Notes: a model not told the origin generated them from the sequence alone. A stretch of DNA of 64,000 nucleotides from Tomitella fengzijianii (GCF_007559025.1 NZ_CP041765.1:1050679-1114678); one strand, 5' to 3'. Shown: positions 52,331 through 62,101, counted from the first letter of the stretch. Numbers and translations: made by a program.

Positions 52331-53371
52331 ATGAACAAGACACCCTTGAAGTTCACCGCCCTCAAACTGGGCGTGTTCACGCTGGTGATGCTGCTGATCC
52401 TGGCCGGACTGGTCGTCGTGTTCAGCCAGTACCGCACCGGCACCACCGAGGACTACCACGCCGTGTTCGAGAACGCGTCGAGCCTGGAGAGCGGCGACAA
52501 GGTCGCCATCGCCGGCGTGACAGTGGGCACTGTGAACGGTGTGCACATCACCGACGACAACCAGGCGATGGTCGACTTCAACGTCGATGAGAAGTACCGG
52601 CTCTCCACCACCACGGAGATGGCCGTGCGGTACAAGGACCTCGTCGGCAACCGCTATGTGGAGCTGATCAAGGGCGCCGAGCCGGGCACGCCGCTGGGTA
52701 TGGGCGCCACGATCCCGGTGGAGCGCACCGAGCCCGCTCTCGACCTGGACACGCTGCTCGGCGGTTTCAAACCGCTGTTCAAGGCGCTGGATCCGCAGCA
52801 GGTCAACATGCTGGCGAAGTCGCTCATCGACGTGTTCCAAGGCCAGGGCCAGCAACTCGTGAGCCTGCTGGGCAGCACCAGCTCGTTCTCGAAGACGCTC
52901 GCGGACCGAGACCAGTTGATCGGCGACGTCATCGGCAACCTCAACGCGGTCCTGGGGACGATGGACCAGCACAAGCAGGAGTTCAGCGGCATCGTCGACA
53001 ACGTCCAGAAGGTCGTCAGCACGCTCGCGGCGAGCCGCGACGCGGTGGTGGGAGGCACCAGCAGCATCAACGACGCGACCGGCACGATGGCGTCGCTGCT
53101 GGAGGACACGCGCCCCGACCTCAAGGGCGACGTGGCCGAGCTGGACCGGCTCATGGGGCTGTTGTCCACGGACGAGGCCACCTCGGAGTTCGACTGGGTG
53201 CTCTCCAACATGCCGGCCGCGTTCCGTCAGGTCGTGCGCGTGGGCACGTACGGCGCGTTCTTCAACTTCTACCTGTGCGGCGTGACGTTCAAGGTGGGCG
53301 ACGAGAACAACCCCATCTACATTCCGCTCAAGAACCAGACGACGGGAAGGTGTGCGCCCGTTGATGACTAA
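52331..53371 (+). CDS. mce4B: Mce-family protein Mce4B
   Basis: A 346-residue Mce protein with N-terminal anchor LGVFTLVMLLILAGLVVVF, MlaD/Mce domain to about residue 130 (FENASSLESGDKVAIAGVTVGTV, KDLVGNRYVELI), a long helical section and a conserved C-terminal FNFYLCGVTF. It begins four bases after mce4A and overlaps mce4C by eight bases. It is part of the six-protein Mce4 ring assembly for sterol uptake. Confidence 0.93.
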   Translation: MNKTPLKFTALKLGVFTLVMLLILAGLVVVFSQYRTGTTEDYHAVFENASSLESGDKVAIAGVTVGTVNGVHITDDNQAMVDFNVDEKYRLSTTTEMAVRYKDLVGNRYVELIKGAEPGTPLGMGATIPVERTEPALDLDTLLGGFKPLFKALDPQQVNMLAKSLIDVFQGQGQQLVSLLGSTSSFSKTLADRDQLIGDVIGNLNAVLGTMDQHKQEFSGIVDNVQKVVSTLAASRDAVVGGTSSINDATGTMASLLEDTRPDLKGDVAELDRLMGLLSTDEATSEFDWVLSNMPAAFRQVVRVGTYGAFFNFYLCGVTFKVGDENNPIYIPLKNQTTGRCAPVDD

Positions 53372-54614
53372 GCGATCCCGACGGAGTCCTGAAGGCCAGG
53401 GCACCCGGAGGAAGCCCGGATTGTGGACGCGCATGCGGTCGCTGCCCCGATTCCGTGACATGAACCCGATCCCGATCGCCATCATCGGGCTGGTCCTCAC
53501 CGCCGCCGTGGTGCTCGGGGCGTTGCAGTACGACAAGCTGCCGTTCATCAACTCGGCCAACAGCTACCAGGCGCAGGTGGCGGACGCTGCGGGCCTCAAG
53601 TCGGGCGACGACGTGTTCGTCGCGGGACTCAAGGTCGGCAAGGTGGGCTCCATCGGGATCCAGGACGACCACGTGGTGGTCGACTTCTCCGTCGATTCGG
53701 ACATCCGGCTGGGCAAGGACACGGTGGCGGCGATCTCCACCGAGTCGATGCTGGGCAAGCGGGGCCTGCAGGTGCGCCCGGAGGGCGCCGGCGATCTCGG
53801 CGACGGCGGAGTGATCCCGTTGTCGCGCACCTCGACCCCCTACGCGCTCACCGAGGCTCTCGGCGACCTGGCCACAAACGTGGGGGAGATCGACACCGAC
53901 GCGGTCACCGAGGCGCTCGAATCGTTCTCCGACAGCTTCGCCGGTGCGCCGGAGGAGCTCCGCGGGGCGCTGGACGGCGTCACCCGGCTGTCGAAGAGCA
54001 TCAGCTCGCGCGACCAGCAGTTGCAGCAGCTGCTGAAGAAGGCGAACGGCGTCACCGGTGTGCTCAAGGACCGCAGTGACCAGCTCAACGCCCTGGTGGT
54101 GGACGCGAACTCGCTGATGGCCAAGCTGGACGAGCGCAAGCAGATGCTGAACCAGCTGATCGTGCACATCGGCGCGGTGTCCACCCAACTCACAGGCTTT
54201 GTGAACGACAACGAGCAGCAGCTCAAGCCGGCGCTCGACAACCTGCACACGGTGATGCAGGTGCTCGAGAAGAACTACAGCAACATCTCGGACTCGCTCG
54301 ACGGCGTGGCCAAGTACATGTACGCGCTGGGCGATTCGGTCGCCAACGGCCCGTACTTCATGGCGTTCATCCAGAACTTCCTCAACGCCATGGACTATCC
54401 GGGCGGAGTGCAGACCACCGACATGCTCAAACCGCTCCTCGCCCAGATGGCGCAGCAGACCCCCGCCGCGGCGCAGCTGTTCGATGCGGCGAAGCAGCCG
54501 GCCGGGGCGCCCGCGCCCGGAGGCGATGCGGGCGCAGCGCAGGACGCCGCCGGCGGCGCGGCGCAGCCGGGCGGCGCGCCGGCTGAGAACGACACGAACG
54601 GGGGCGGGCGATGA
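53364..54614 (+). CDS. mce4C: Mce-family protein Mce4C
   Basis: A 416-residue Mce protein. A basic N-terminus precedes the anchor NPIPIAIIGLVLTAAVVLGAL, then the Mce domain (DAAGLKSGDDVFVAGLKVG, STESMLGKRGLQV), a helical region with DKV-like heptads, and an Ala-, Pro- and Gly-rich tail after residue 375. ATG 53364 overlaps the mce4B stop by eight bases. The ATGA overlap at its end couples it to mce4D. Confidence 0.93.
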   Translation: MTKRSRRSPEGQGTRRKPGLWTRMRSLPRFRDMNPIPIAIIGLVLTAAVVLGALQYDKLPFINSANSYQAQVADAAGLKSGDDVFVAGLKVGKVGSIGIQDDHVVVDFSVDSDIRLGKDTVAAISTESMLGKRGLQVRPEGAGDLGDGGVIPLSRTSTPYALTEALGDLATNVGEIDTDAVTEALESFSDSFAGAPEELRGALDGVTRLSKSISSRDQQLQQLLKKANGVTGVLKDRSDQLNALVVDANSLMAKLDERKQMLNQLIVHIGAVSTQLTGFVNDNEQQLKPALDNLHTVMQVLEKNYSNISDSLDGVAKYMYALGDSVANGPYFMAFIQNFLNAMDYPGGVQTTDMLKPLLAQMAQQTPAAAQLFDAAKQPAGAPAPGGDAGAAQDAAGGAAQPGGAPAENDTNGGGR

Positions 54615-55933
54615 CGGCCTACAAGGGCTACCTCCGCTCGGTGATCGCGGTGGTGCTGGTTCTGCTGGTCGGGGTGAGCGCGTGGCTGGTGTGGCCGGGC
54701 AACCAGCGGTACACGGTCACGGCGTACTTCACCTCGGCGACGGGGATCTACGAGGGCGATTCGGTCCGGGTCCTGGGCGTGCCGGTGGGCGAGATCACCT
54801 CGATCACCCCGGACGGCACCCGCAGCAAGTTCGAGCTTTCGATCGACAAGGGCGTGGACCTCCCCGCCCAGGCCACTGCGATCGTCGTCGCGCAGAGCCT
54901 GGTGACCTCACGTTTCGTGCAGCTCACCCCGGTCTACACCGGCGGCGAGAAGCTCGAAGACGACGCGGTGATCCCCATCGACCGCACCGCGGTTCCGGTC
55001 GAATGGGACGAGATCAAAAAGGAGCTGTCCAAACTCACCGAGGCGCTGGGGCCGAAGGGCGACGAGCCCGGCGCTCTCACGGACTTCCTCAACGTCACCG
55101 GTGACACGCTCGACGGAAACGGCCAGCGGATCCACGACACGATCAAAGAGCTCGCCGCCGCCATGAACACCTTCTCCGACGGCAGCACGGACCTGTTCGG
55201 GACCATCAAGAACCTGCAGGTGTTCGTCAACGCTTTGGCGGACAGCAACCAGCAGATCGTGTCCGTCAGCGGCCATCTGGCCCGGGTCTCCGACGTGCTC
55301 GCGGACAGCAATCAGCAGCTGGACTCGTCGCTCAAGAGCCTCGATACGGCGGTGCAGGACGTCAAGGGGTTCCTCACCGACAACCGTTCGGAGCTCAGCC
55401 GTTCGATCAAGGAGCTCTCGGAGTTCACGAGCGTCATCGCGAAGAAGAAGGACCGGCTCGGTCAGCTGTTGCACGTGGGACCCACCGGTCTGGTGAACTT
55501 CTACAACATCTACCAGCCGTACCAGGGCACCTTCACCGGTGCGATCGCGCTGAACAACACGAGCAATCTGGTGGACATGGTGTGCGGCGCGATGGGCGGT
55601 TCGGACGGAACCGGCCCCAACCCGGACGTCGACACATGCATCAAGGCGCTGGCGCCAGTCATCGGTTCCATTGCGATGAACTACCCGCCCGCGGGCACAA
55701 ACCCGATCACGGGCATCACGGCGACCCCCGACCAAGTGGTCTACACCGATCCGAGCATGCACGACGTCCCCAAGCTCGAACCGCCGCGGCTGTTGCCTAA
55801 CGCGACCCCGCTGAGCGATGCGGACATCCGGCGGACCGACGGCGGCGACGGCAAGACCGACGCGGACGCGACGCCGGGCAGCGGCCTCGGCGACCTGCTC
55901 AATCCTGTGCTGCCGGAAGGAGGCGGTGACTGA
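54611..55933 (+). CDS. mce4D: Mce-family protein Mce4D
   Basis: A 440-residue Mce protein: anchor SVIAVVLVLLVGVSAWLVW, Mce domain (TSATGIYEGDSVRVLGVPVGEIT, AQSLVTSRFVQLTPVY), helical central region, conserved FYNIYQPYQGTFTGAIALNN, and a charged tail. ATG 54611 overlaps mce4C (ATGA). Two cysteines near residues 320-337 (VDMVCGAMG, VDTCIKAL) may form a disulfide outside the membrane. Confidence 0.93.
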   Translation: MTAYKGYLRSVIAVVLVLLVGVSAWLVWPGNQRYTVTAYFTSATGIYEGDSVRVLGVPVGEITSITPDGTRSKFELSIDKGVDLPAQATAIVVAQSLVTSRFVQLTPVYTGGEKLEDDAVIPIDRTAVPVEWDEIKKELSKLTEALGPKGDEPGALTDFLNVTGDTLDGNGQRIHDTIKELAAAMNTFSDGSTDLFGTIKNLQVFVNALADSNQQIVSVSGHLARVSDVLADSNQQLDSSLKSLDTAVQDVKGFLTDNRSELSRSIKELSEFTSVIAKKKDRLGQLLHVGPTGLVNFYNIYQPYQGTFTGAIALNNTSNLVDMVCGAMGGSDGTGPNPDVDTCIKALAPVIGSIAMNYPPAGTNPITGITATPDQVVYTDPSMHDVPKLEPPRLLPNATPLSDADIRRTDGGDGKTDADATPGSGLGDLLNPVLPEGGGD

Positions 55934-57333
55934 TGCGAAGCCGGCACTGCACCGGACGGCGATTGATCGCCGCGACTGCACTCGGATGCGCCGCCCTGCT
56001 CGCGAGCGGATGCACATGGAACGGCCTGAACTCGCTGCCGCTGCCCGGCACCGTCGGGACGGACGACGATTCGTACGAGATCACCGCGGTGGTGCCCAAT
56101 GTGGGCACGCTGACGCAGAACTCGCCGGTGATGATCGACGATGTCACCGTGGGCAGCGTCCGCAAGATCGTCGCGGACGAGAACTGGAACGCGCGCGTGA
56201 CGATCGGCCTCAAGGCTGGGACGAATGTTCCGCGTGGGACCCGCGCGATGGTGGGCCAGGCGAGTCTGTTGGGCTCGCAGTACCTCGAGCTCGATCCGCC
56301 CGAGGGGACGGACGCGGGGGCGGGGTATCTCAGCGCCGGGGACGTGATCCCGCTGCAGCGCGGCGGCCGGTTCCCCAGCACGGAGCAGACGCTGTCGACG
56401 CTGTCGGTGGTGCTCAACGGCGGCGGTCTGGCGCAGCTGCAGGACATCACCACGGAGCTGAACGCCGCGCTCGGCGGCAACGAGGGCAGCCTGCACGATC
56501 TCATCCCCAGGCTCGATGAGCTGGTGTCGACGCTGGACGAGCAGCGCGGCGACATCGTCGCGGCGATGGACGGCGTCGATCGCCTGAGCGCCACCGTCAA
56601 CGAGCAGAACGACGTGCTGGCGAACGCGCTGACCGGTCTGGAACCGGCCACCAAGGTGCTGGCCGACCAGAAGGACACTCTGACCGATGCGATCGTGGCG
56701 CTGGGGAACTTCAGCGCGAAGGCCGACACGGTGCTGACGGAGAGCGGCTCGGATCTGCGCTCGCTCACCAAGGACCTGAAGCCGATCCTCGCGGCCCTGG
56801 CGGACGCGGGCAAGAAGCTTCCGGAAACGCTCTCGCTGCTGTTCACCTTCCCGTTCCCGATGGAGACGTTGTTCAACGCGATGCGCGGCGACTACACCAA
56901 CCTGTGGGACGAGGTGGACCTGACGGGGCAGCGCATCCAGCGCTCGCTGCTCGTCGGCAGCCCCGCCCAACCGTGGTCCGACACCGATTGGGCGAAGAAG
57001 ATGGCGGACGCCGGCGGTGAGATCGGCGACCCGTTCAATCCGCGGATGCCCGATCCGGCAGCGGTCGAGGCGCCCGGGGCCGCACCGGCGGCGGGCGGTC
57101 AGGGCACCCCGGGTGCCCCCGCCCCGGAAGCGCAGGCCCCGGAAGCACAGGCCCCGAACGTGCAGGCCCCGAACGTGCAGGCCCCGAATACTCAAGCCTC
57201 TGACACGCAGTTGCCGGGCGCGGCAGCGGGCGGGAACGGCCCGGGCGCGGCGCCGTCCGCGGAGCCTGAGCCCGTGTTCGACGCCCCGGTCGAGGATCTC
57301 TTCGGCCCGCCGGCGACAGGAGAAGGCAAATGA
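55933..57333 (+). CDS. mce4E: Mce-family lipoprotein Mce4E (LprN-like)
   Basis: A 466-residue Mce protein with a lipoprotein signal: RRLIAATALGCAALLASGC, lipobox LASGC with Cys27, the expected mark of MceE. The Mce domain follows (PNVGTLTQNSPVMIDDVTVGSV, GQASLLGSQYLELDPP), then the helical region and a Pro- and Ala-rich tail built of five-residue repeats encoded at 57121-57210. The start overlaps the mce4D stop (TGATG). Confidence 0.94.
   Translation: MRSRHCTGRRLIAATALGCAALLASGCTWNGLNSLPLPGTVGTDDDSYEITAVVPNVGTLTQNSPVMIDDVTVGSVRKIVADENWNARVTIGLKAGTNVPRGTRAMVGQASLLGSQYLELDPPEGTDAGAGYLSAGDVIPLQRGGRFPSTEQTLSTLSVVLNGGGLAQLQDITTELNAALGGNEGSLHDLIPRLDELVSTLDEQRGDIVAAMDGVDRLSATVNEQNDVLANALTGLEPATKVLADQKDTLTDAIVALGNFSAKADTVLTESGSDLRSLTKDLKPILAALADAGKKLPETLSLLFTFPFPMETLFNAMRGDYTNLWDEVDLTGQRIQRSLLVGSPAQPWSDTDWAKKMADAGGEIGDPFNPRMPDPAAVEAPGAAPAAGGQGTPGAPAPEAQAPEAQAPNVQAPNVQAPNTQASDTQLPGAAAGGNGPGAAPSAEPEPVFDAPVEDLFGPPATGEGK
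57121..57210 (+). repeat. Six 15-bp tandem repeats in the mce4E 3' end
   Basis: Six consecutive 15-base units (first GCCCCGGAAGCGCAG, third and fourth identical GCCCCGAACGTGCAG) encode APEAQ/APNVQ/APNTQ/ASDTQ. The identity of neighbouring units points to recent slippage expansion in the disordered tail. Copy number is likely to vary between strains. Confidence 0.9.
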
Positions 57334-58793
57334 TGCTCAGCCGGTTCATCCGGATCCAGCTGGTGATCTTCCTGATCCTCTCTGTCATCGGCGTGACGGT
57401 GATGGCCACGCAGTACATGCGCGTGGGGGATCTGCTGGGGATCGGACAGGACTCGATCACCGTCGACCTGCCCAGCAGCGGCGGACTGTATGAGAACGCG
57501 AACGTGACCTACCGCGGCAGCAACGTGGGAAGGGTCAAATCGGTCGATCTCACCCGCGACGGCGTGAAGGCGCGCCTGTCCGTCGACGGCGACGCGCGGA
57601 TCCCCGTCGACACGGAGGTGGCCGTCCGTAGCGTGTCGGCGATCGGCGAACAGTACGTGGAGTTCCTGCCGCGCACCGACGAGGGGCCGTACCTGGGCGA
57701 CGGGGCGGAGATCCCCGAGGAACGGGTGAGCATGCCGGTAGACATCGGGCCGATCCTCGACAAGGCCGACGCGCTGCTGTCCACGGTCCCGCGCGACAAG
57801 CTGACCAGTCTGGTCGATGAGACGTTCACCGCGTTCGAAGGCGTGGGCCCGGACCTGCGCCGGCTCATCGAGTCCAGCAAGACGCTCATCCAGGACGCGC
57901 AGGACAGTTCCGACGCCACCAAGAGCCTCCTCGCCGAGCTGGGGCCGCTGCTGGACACGCAGGTGATCTCCGGGGACGACCTCAAGTCCTGGGTGCGCGA
58001 TCTGGCCGCGTTCACCGGGCAGGTCAGGGCGAACGACCCCCAGGTGCGGTCCGTGCTGGACAACGCTCCGGACACGTTGCGTGAGGCGCAGCAGACCTTC
58101 CAGGACGTGCAGGACACGCTGCCGTTGCTGATGGCGAACGCCGTGACGCTCGGCAAGGTCACCTACACCTACAACGATTCGATCCAGCAGATGCTGGTCG
58201 TGTATCCGGCGCTGATGTCCGCGCTGCAGACCGTCACCACCTACGCGTCGAACCACGGCAACAAGCTGCCGCTGGACTTCCACCTCGAGCTCAACGAGCC
58301 CCCCGCGTGCACCGTGGGGTACCTGGCTCCGGATCAGCGGCGGCCGCCCAACGAGGTCTCGGTGCCGGTGACGCCGGACGGGATCTACTGCAAGCTGCCG
58401 CAGGACTCGCCCATCGCCGTGCGCGGCGCCCGCAACTCTCCCTGCCCGAATCAGCCCGGTAAGCGAGCGCCGACCCCGGCCCTGTGTGAGGACCCGCAAG
58501 GGTTTGTACCCTTGGGCGAGAATCCGACGCCGTTCGGCCCGCCGCAGCCGGACGTGCCCGGCGTGCCGCCCGGCACCTACGAGGGGCTGGGGGACCAGCG
58601 CAACAGCGCACAGCCCAGCAGCGCCGAGCAAGGCCAGGGACAGATCGGCACCGCGTCCTACGACCCGGGCACGGGCAGGTACGTGGCGCCGGACGGCACA
58701 GTGACCGTGGACCGGAGCCTGAAGTCGGCGAACGGCGACGCGGCGGCGGGGGAAGACTCGTGGCAGGCTCTGCTCACCGCGCCGGGCGCGTGA
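57330..58793 (+). CDS. mce4F: Mce-family protein Mce4F
   Basis: A 487-residue Mce protein: anchor IQLVIFLILSVIGVTVMATQYM, Mce domain (PSSGGLYENANVTYRGSNVG, SVSAIGEQYVEFLP), helical part, then a conserved cysteine-containing segment (EPPACTVGYL, GIYCKLPQD, NSPCPNQPGKR, PALCEDPQG) and a Pro- and Gly-rich tail. ATG 57330 overlaps mce4E (ATGATG). It closes the mce4A-F set. Confidence 0.94.
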   Translation: MMLSRFIRIQLVIFLILSVIGVTVMATQYMRVGDLLGIGQDSITVDLPSSGGLYENANVTYRGSNVGRVKSVDLTRDGVKARLSVDGDARIPVDTEVAVRSVSAIGEQYVEFLPRTDEGPYLGDGAEIPEERVSMPVDIGPILDKADALLSTVPRDKLTSLVDETFTAFEGVGPDLRRLIESSKTLIQDAQDSSDATKSLLAELGPLLDTQVISGDDLKSWVRDLAAFTGQVRANDPQVRSVLDNAPDTLREAQQTFQDVQDTLPLLMANAVTLGKVTYTYNDSIQQMLVVYPALMSALQTVTTYASNHGNKLPLDFHLELNEPPACTVGYLAPDQRRPPNEVSVPVTPDGIYCKLPQDSPIAVRGARNSPCPNQPGKRAPTPALCEDPQGFVPLGENPTPFGPPQPDVPGVPPGTYEGLGDQRNSAQPSSAEQGQGQIGTASYDPGTGRYVAPDGTVTVDRSLKSANGDAAAGEDSWQALLTAPGA

Positions 58794-58833
58794 GCCGGTT
58801 TCCCTGTCGCGCCGAAAGCACGAGGATAGGCAA

Positions 58834-59520
58834 TTGATAGGACTGCGTAAAAGCGCGCGTGGCGACGGCGACGACGGTCGCGCTGGAGACGGCGCCCACG
58901 TCGATTCCGAAGCGAACGACACCGCCGAAGCGAACGACACCGCCGAAGCGATCGACACCGCCGAAGCACAGGACACGCTCGCATCGGCCGACGTCGCGGA
59001 AGCGGGGCGGGCGCGAGGGCCCCGCTGGTTGTTCCCCGTCGTATCGGGGGTCGTCATCGTCGCTCTGCTTGTGGCGATGAGCCTGCTGTTGTGGCAGCGA
59101 TACGGGGCGACGGACTCGAACGGCTCCGGCAGCGGCGTGCAGAGCGCTTTGCAGTCGCCGGCCATCGATGTCGCGGAGAAGGTGGTGCTGGGTGTCACCA
59201 ACGTCAACCCGGACACGGTGAAGGCCAACGCGGACGAGGTGCTCGCGAACTCCACCGGGTCCTTCCACGACGACTACCAGTCCGCGCAGGGGCAGTTCGC
59301 CACCCTCGTCGGCAAAGCGGATGCGACCTCGAAGGGCACGATCGTGCAATCGGGGCTCGAGTCGATCAAGGGCGACACCGCGACGGTTCTGGTGGTGGTG
59401 TCCACGGACGTGCAGAACTCCGCGCTGCCGGAGGCGTCGCAGCGCGGGTTCCGCCTCCGGGTGACGCTGGAGAAGGACGGGAACGACTACAAGGTGTCGA
59501 ATCTGGAGCAGGTGCCGTGA
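58834..59520 (+). CDS. Mce-associated membrane protein (Mas4A, Rv3493c-like)
   Basis: A 228-residue protein with a charged, repetitive cytoplasmic N-terminus, one transmembrane segment near residues 66-88 (LFPVVSGVVIVALLVAMSLLLW), and an extracytoplasmic domain (from about 105) of the Mce-associated family. Such proteins stabilise Mce complexes. Its frame opens at TTG 58834, with AGGATAGG just upstream; no ATG or GTG is available nearby. It overlaps the next gene by GTGA. Confidence 0.85.
   Translation: MIGLRKSARGDGDDGRAGDGAHVDSEANDTAEANDTAEAIDTAEAQDTLASADVAEAGRARGPRWLFPVVSGVVIVALLVAMSLLLWQRYGATDSNGSGSGVQSALQSPAIDVAEKVVLGVTNVNPDTVKANADEVLANSTGSFHDDYQSAQGQFATLVGKADATSKGTIVQSGLESIKGDTATVLVVVSTDVQNSALPEASQRGFRLRVTLEKDGNDYKVSNLEQVP
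58907..58973 (+). repeat. 18-bp tandem repeats in the mas4A N-terminal region
   Basis: About three and a half 18-base units (CCGAAGCGAACGACACCG type) encode EANDTA, EANDTA, EAIDTA and EAQDT. The unit is exactly in frame (six codons). Slippage in a disordered cytoplasmic tail is likely. Confidence 0.85.
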
Positions 59521-60173
59521 CGGTGGACGACGAGCTGACCGGAACCGACCCGATCGACGAAGGCGGGACGTTCGACAACCCGCGCAGGGGCCGTGCACGG
59601 CTGTTGCTGCGGGCCGCGACGGTGGCGGTCATCGTGGCGCTGGCGGCCGTGGTGGGCTGGCTCGCGTGGGGATACTTCTCCGAAGACGCGTCGCACACCG
59701 ATGCGGCCGCAGCCATCGGGCGGACACCGGAGGACGACGCGGACCCCGCCTCCAACGGGGCCGGCGCCCCCGTGGTGTGGGGCCGGGGGACCGGGCCGGC
59801 GACGGCGGCGGTCCGGGCAGCGGTGAGCGGCACCGAATCGATTTTCGGATACACCTATGACAAGGCCGAGCAGCAGCTCGGCGACGCTTCCAACGCGCTG
59901 ACCGGGGACTTCCAGGACGAGTTTCGCGAGTACGTGACCACTCAGCTCGTTCCGGCGGCCAAGGAGAAGAAGGCCTCGGTGGCGGCGACGGTCGTGGGGG
60001 CGGCTCCGGTGCGGTTCTCGGACGACTCGGCGGAGGTGCTGGTGTTCATGGACCAGGTCGCCAAGACGGAGGGCGCCGACCAGACGGCGTTCACGCCCAG
60101 CCAGATGATGGTCTCGCTGGGGAACACGGACGGAAAATGGCTGATCAGCGACGTGCAGCGCATCGCTTTCTGA
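59517..60173 (+). CDS. Mce-associated membrane protein (Mas4B, Rv3492c-like)
   Basis: A 218-residue protein with one transmembrane segment near residues 34-52 (AATVAVIVALAAVVGWLAWGYF) and an extracytoplasmic NTF2-like domain from about residue 100 (YDKAEQQLGDASNALTGDFQDEF to KWLISDVQRIAF), the Mce-associated family. GTG 59517 overlaps the previous stop. It ends the mce4 operon as in mycobacteria, 13 bases before the convergent otsA stop. Confidence 0.87.
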   Translation: MTVDDELTGTDPIDEGGTFDNPRRGRARLLLRAATVAVIVALAAVVGWLAWGYFSEDASHTDAAAAIGRTPEDDADPASNGAGAPVVWGRGTGPATAAVRAAVSGTESIFGYTYDKAEQQLGDASNALTGDFQDEFREYVTTQLVPAAKEKKASVAATVVGAAPVRFSDDSAEVLVFMDQVAKTEGADQTAFTPSQMMVSLGNTDGKWLISDVQRIAF

Positions 60174-60186
60174 CCGGGCGGCGGGC

Positions 60187-61641
60187 CTATTGCGGCTCCT
60201 GCGTGGAGGTCGACCTGAGGACCTCGAGAAACATCCGTGCCCACCGGTCGACGTCGTGCGCCAGCACCTGCCTGCGCAGCGCGCGCATACGGCGCCGGCC
60301 CGACTCGCGGTCCTGCGAGACGGCGGCCGCCATCGCGTTCTTGACGCCTTCGATATCGTGCGGGTTGACCAGGTAGGCCTGCTTGAACTCGGACGCGGCG
60401 CCGGCGAACTCGCTGAGCACGAGTGCCCCGTCCAGCCGCACCTTGCTCGCCACGTACTCCTTCGCCACCAGGTTCATGCCGTCGCGCAGGGGGGTCACCA
60501 GCATGACGTCGGCCGCCACGAAGAACGCCGTGAGCTCCTCACGCCCCACCGGCCGGTGCATGTAGTGCACCATCGTGCTGCCGACCTCGCCGTACTCGCC
60601 GTTGATGCGGCCGACCTGCTCTTCGATGGACCGCCGCATGATGGCGTACTGCTCGACGCGTTCCCGGCTGGGCGTCGCCAACTGCACCATCACGGTGTCC
60701 GAGGGGTCCAGGCGTCCCTCCTGGAGGAGCTCGCCGATCGCGCGCAACCTCATGTCGATGCCCTTGGTGTAGTCCAGGCGGTCCACGCCGAGCATGATCA
60801 CCCCCGGGTTGCCGAGCTGCCTGCGGATCTCCGCGGCTCTGTCGCGGACGGTGCGGCTGCGGGCGAGGCGATCGATCCTGGTCGAGTCGATGGAGATGGG
60901 GAATGCGCCGACGCGCACCGTACGCCCCTCGTGCGTGATCGAGCCGTGGCGCGCGAGCGGGCGGATGTACCCGCGGCTGGTCGGCAGGCCCAGCAGTTTA
61001 CGGGCGAGGATCATGAAGTTGTCGGCGCCGCCGGGCAGCTGGAACCCGATGAGGTCCGCCCCCAGCATGCCCTCGACGACCTCGCGCCGCCACGGGAGCT
61101 GCATGAACAGTTCCACGGGTGGGAACGGGATGTGCAGAAAGAATCCGATGGTGAGGTCGGGGCGCAGCTCGCGGAGCATGCGGGGCACCAGCTGCAGCTG
61201 GTAGTCCTGCACCCAGACTGTGGCCCCGGGGGCGGCCGTCTTCGCTGTTGCCTCCGCGAACCGCCTGTTCACGTCCACGTAGCTGTCCCACCACTCGCGG
61301 TGGTACATGGGCTTGACGGCCAAGTCGTGGTAGAGCGGCCACAGCGTGCCGTTGGAGAATCCCTCGTAGTAGCGCTCGTAGTCGAGGGAGTCGAGCCGTA
61401 CCGGGTGGAGTTCCAGGCCGTCCTCGACGAACGGGGCGACGTCGGCGTCGGCCTGTCCGGGCCAGCCCACCCATCCGCCGGAGTTGTTCCGCAGCACCGG
61501 TTCGAGTGCGCTGACCAGACCGCCGGGGGAGCGGCGCCACTCAGGCGCGCCGTCCGCGCCGGTGACCATGTCCACCGGAAGCCGGTTGGCCACGACGACG
61601 AAGTCCGAACCGACGTCCTTCTCGCTCACGCGGGCCTCCAC
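60187..61641 (-). CDS. otsA: Alpha,alpha-trehalose-phosphate synthase (UDP/ADP-glucose)
   Basis: A 484-residue family GT20 enzyme that joins a nucleotide-glucose and glucose-6-phosphate to trehalose-6-phosphate, the precursor of trehalose for osmoprotection and mycolate carriage. Seen are [21 protein letters not shown] (N-terminal Gly loop), [34 protein letters not shown] and [15 protein letters not shown], all conserved substrate contacts. GTG 61641 is used; GTG 61629 (VSEKDVG) is in frame. The order mas-otsA equals Rv3492c-Rv3490. The phosphatase otsB is not in the window. Confidence 0.96.
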   Translation of the reverse strand: MEARVSEKDVGSDFVVVANRLPVDMVTGADGAPEWRRSPGGLVSALEPVLRNNSGGWVGWPGQADADVAPFVEDGLELHPVRLDSLDYERYYEGFSNGTLWPLYHDLAVKPMYHREWWDSYVDVNRRFAEATAKTAAPGATVWVQDYQLQLVPRMLRELRPDLTIGFFLHIPFPPVELFMQLPWRREVVEGMLGADLIGFQLPGGADNFMILARKLLGLPTSRGYIRPLARHGSITHEGRTVRVGAFPISIDSTRIDRLARSRTVRDRAAEIRRQLGNPGVIMLGVDRLDYTKGIDMRLRAIGELLQEGRLDPSDTVMVQLATPSRERVEQYAIMRRSIEEQVGRINGEYGEVGSTMVHYMHRPVGREELTAFFVAADVMLVTPLRDGMNLVAKEYVASKVRLDGALVLSEFAGAASEFKQAYLVNPHDIEGVKNAMAAAVSQDRESGRRRMRALRRQVLAHDVDRWARMFLEVLRSTSTQEPQ

Positions 61642-61697
61642 ACCGTCGTCTGCGCCGACCGCCGGACGGCGGTCGGGTCAACACCGATGGTGCCAGG

Positions 61698-61877
61698 TCA
61701 TTCTTCGCGGGGCTGCGGGTCGATCCCCAGCATCGACAGGAACATGCGGCACTCCGCCGCATCCGTTGCGAATGCGGCGACGACGCGCTGAGCCTGGTGC
61801 GCGGTCTCGTCCGCCAGCGGTGCGAGATCCTCGTCGAGTTCCTGCGCGGCGCTTTCGCCGGTGGTTCGTGCCGCCAT
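61698..61877 (-). CDS. Small conserved-looking protein upstream of otsA
   Basis: A 59-residue acidic, helical protein (MAARTTGESAAQELDEDLAP to MFLSMLGIDPQPREE) without signal or membrane segment and with one cysteine. GGAGG lies five bases before ATG 61877, so this start was chosen over ATG 61889, which would contain that ribosome site. It is 56 bases before otsA on the same strand and probably co-transcribed. I do not recognise a named family. Confidence 0.65.
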   Translation of the reverse strand: MAARTTGESAAQELDEDLAPLADETAHQAQRVVAAFATDAAECRMFLSMLGIDPQPREE

Positions 61878-62101
61878 CGGTTCCTCCATATTAGGGGTGT
61901 TGGCCTGTGACTGGTTGTGTCGGTAGTGGCCCGCGCGGGGTGGACGGTGAGCGTGTGGGCGGAGACCCGGGCAGGGGCCTGCGGTAGGGCCGTTCCGGCC
62001 GCAGCCGCATGCCCACAGAGCCGACGCCGCTCGTCCGGAGCGCGGAGGCCGCGCGACCGCTGCGACACGAAGGTGCGGGCGGGGCGCGGATCAGTACGAC
62101 T
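61878..62101. other. Gene-free gap between thrE-like gene and the otsA unit
   Basis: Neither strand shows a coding frame with homology here. It is 224 bases long and likely carries the promoter of the small-protein/otsA unit and the end of the exporter transcript. I saw no tRNA and no obvious operator. Confidence 0.5.
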
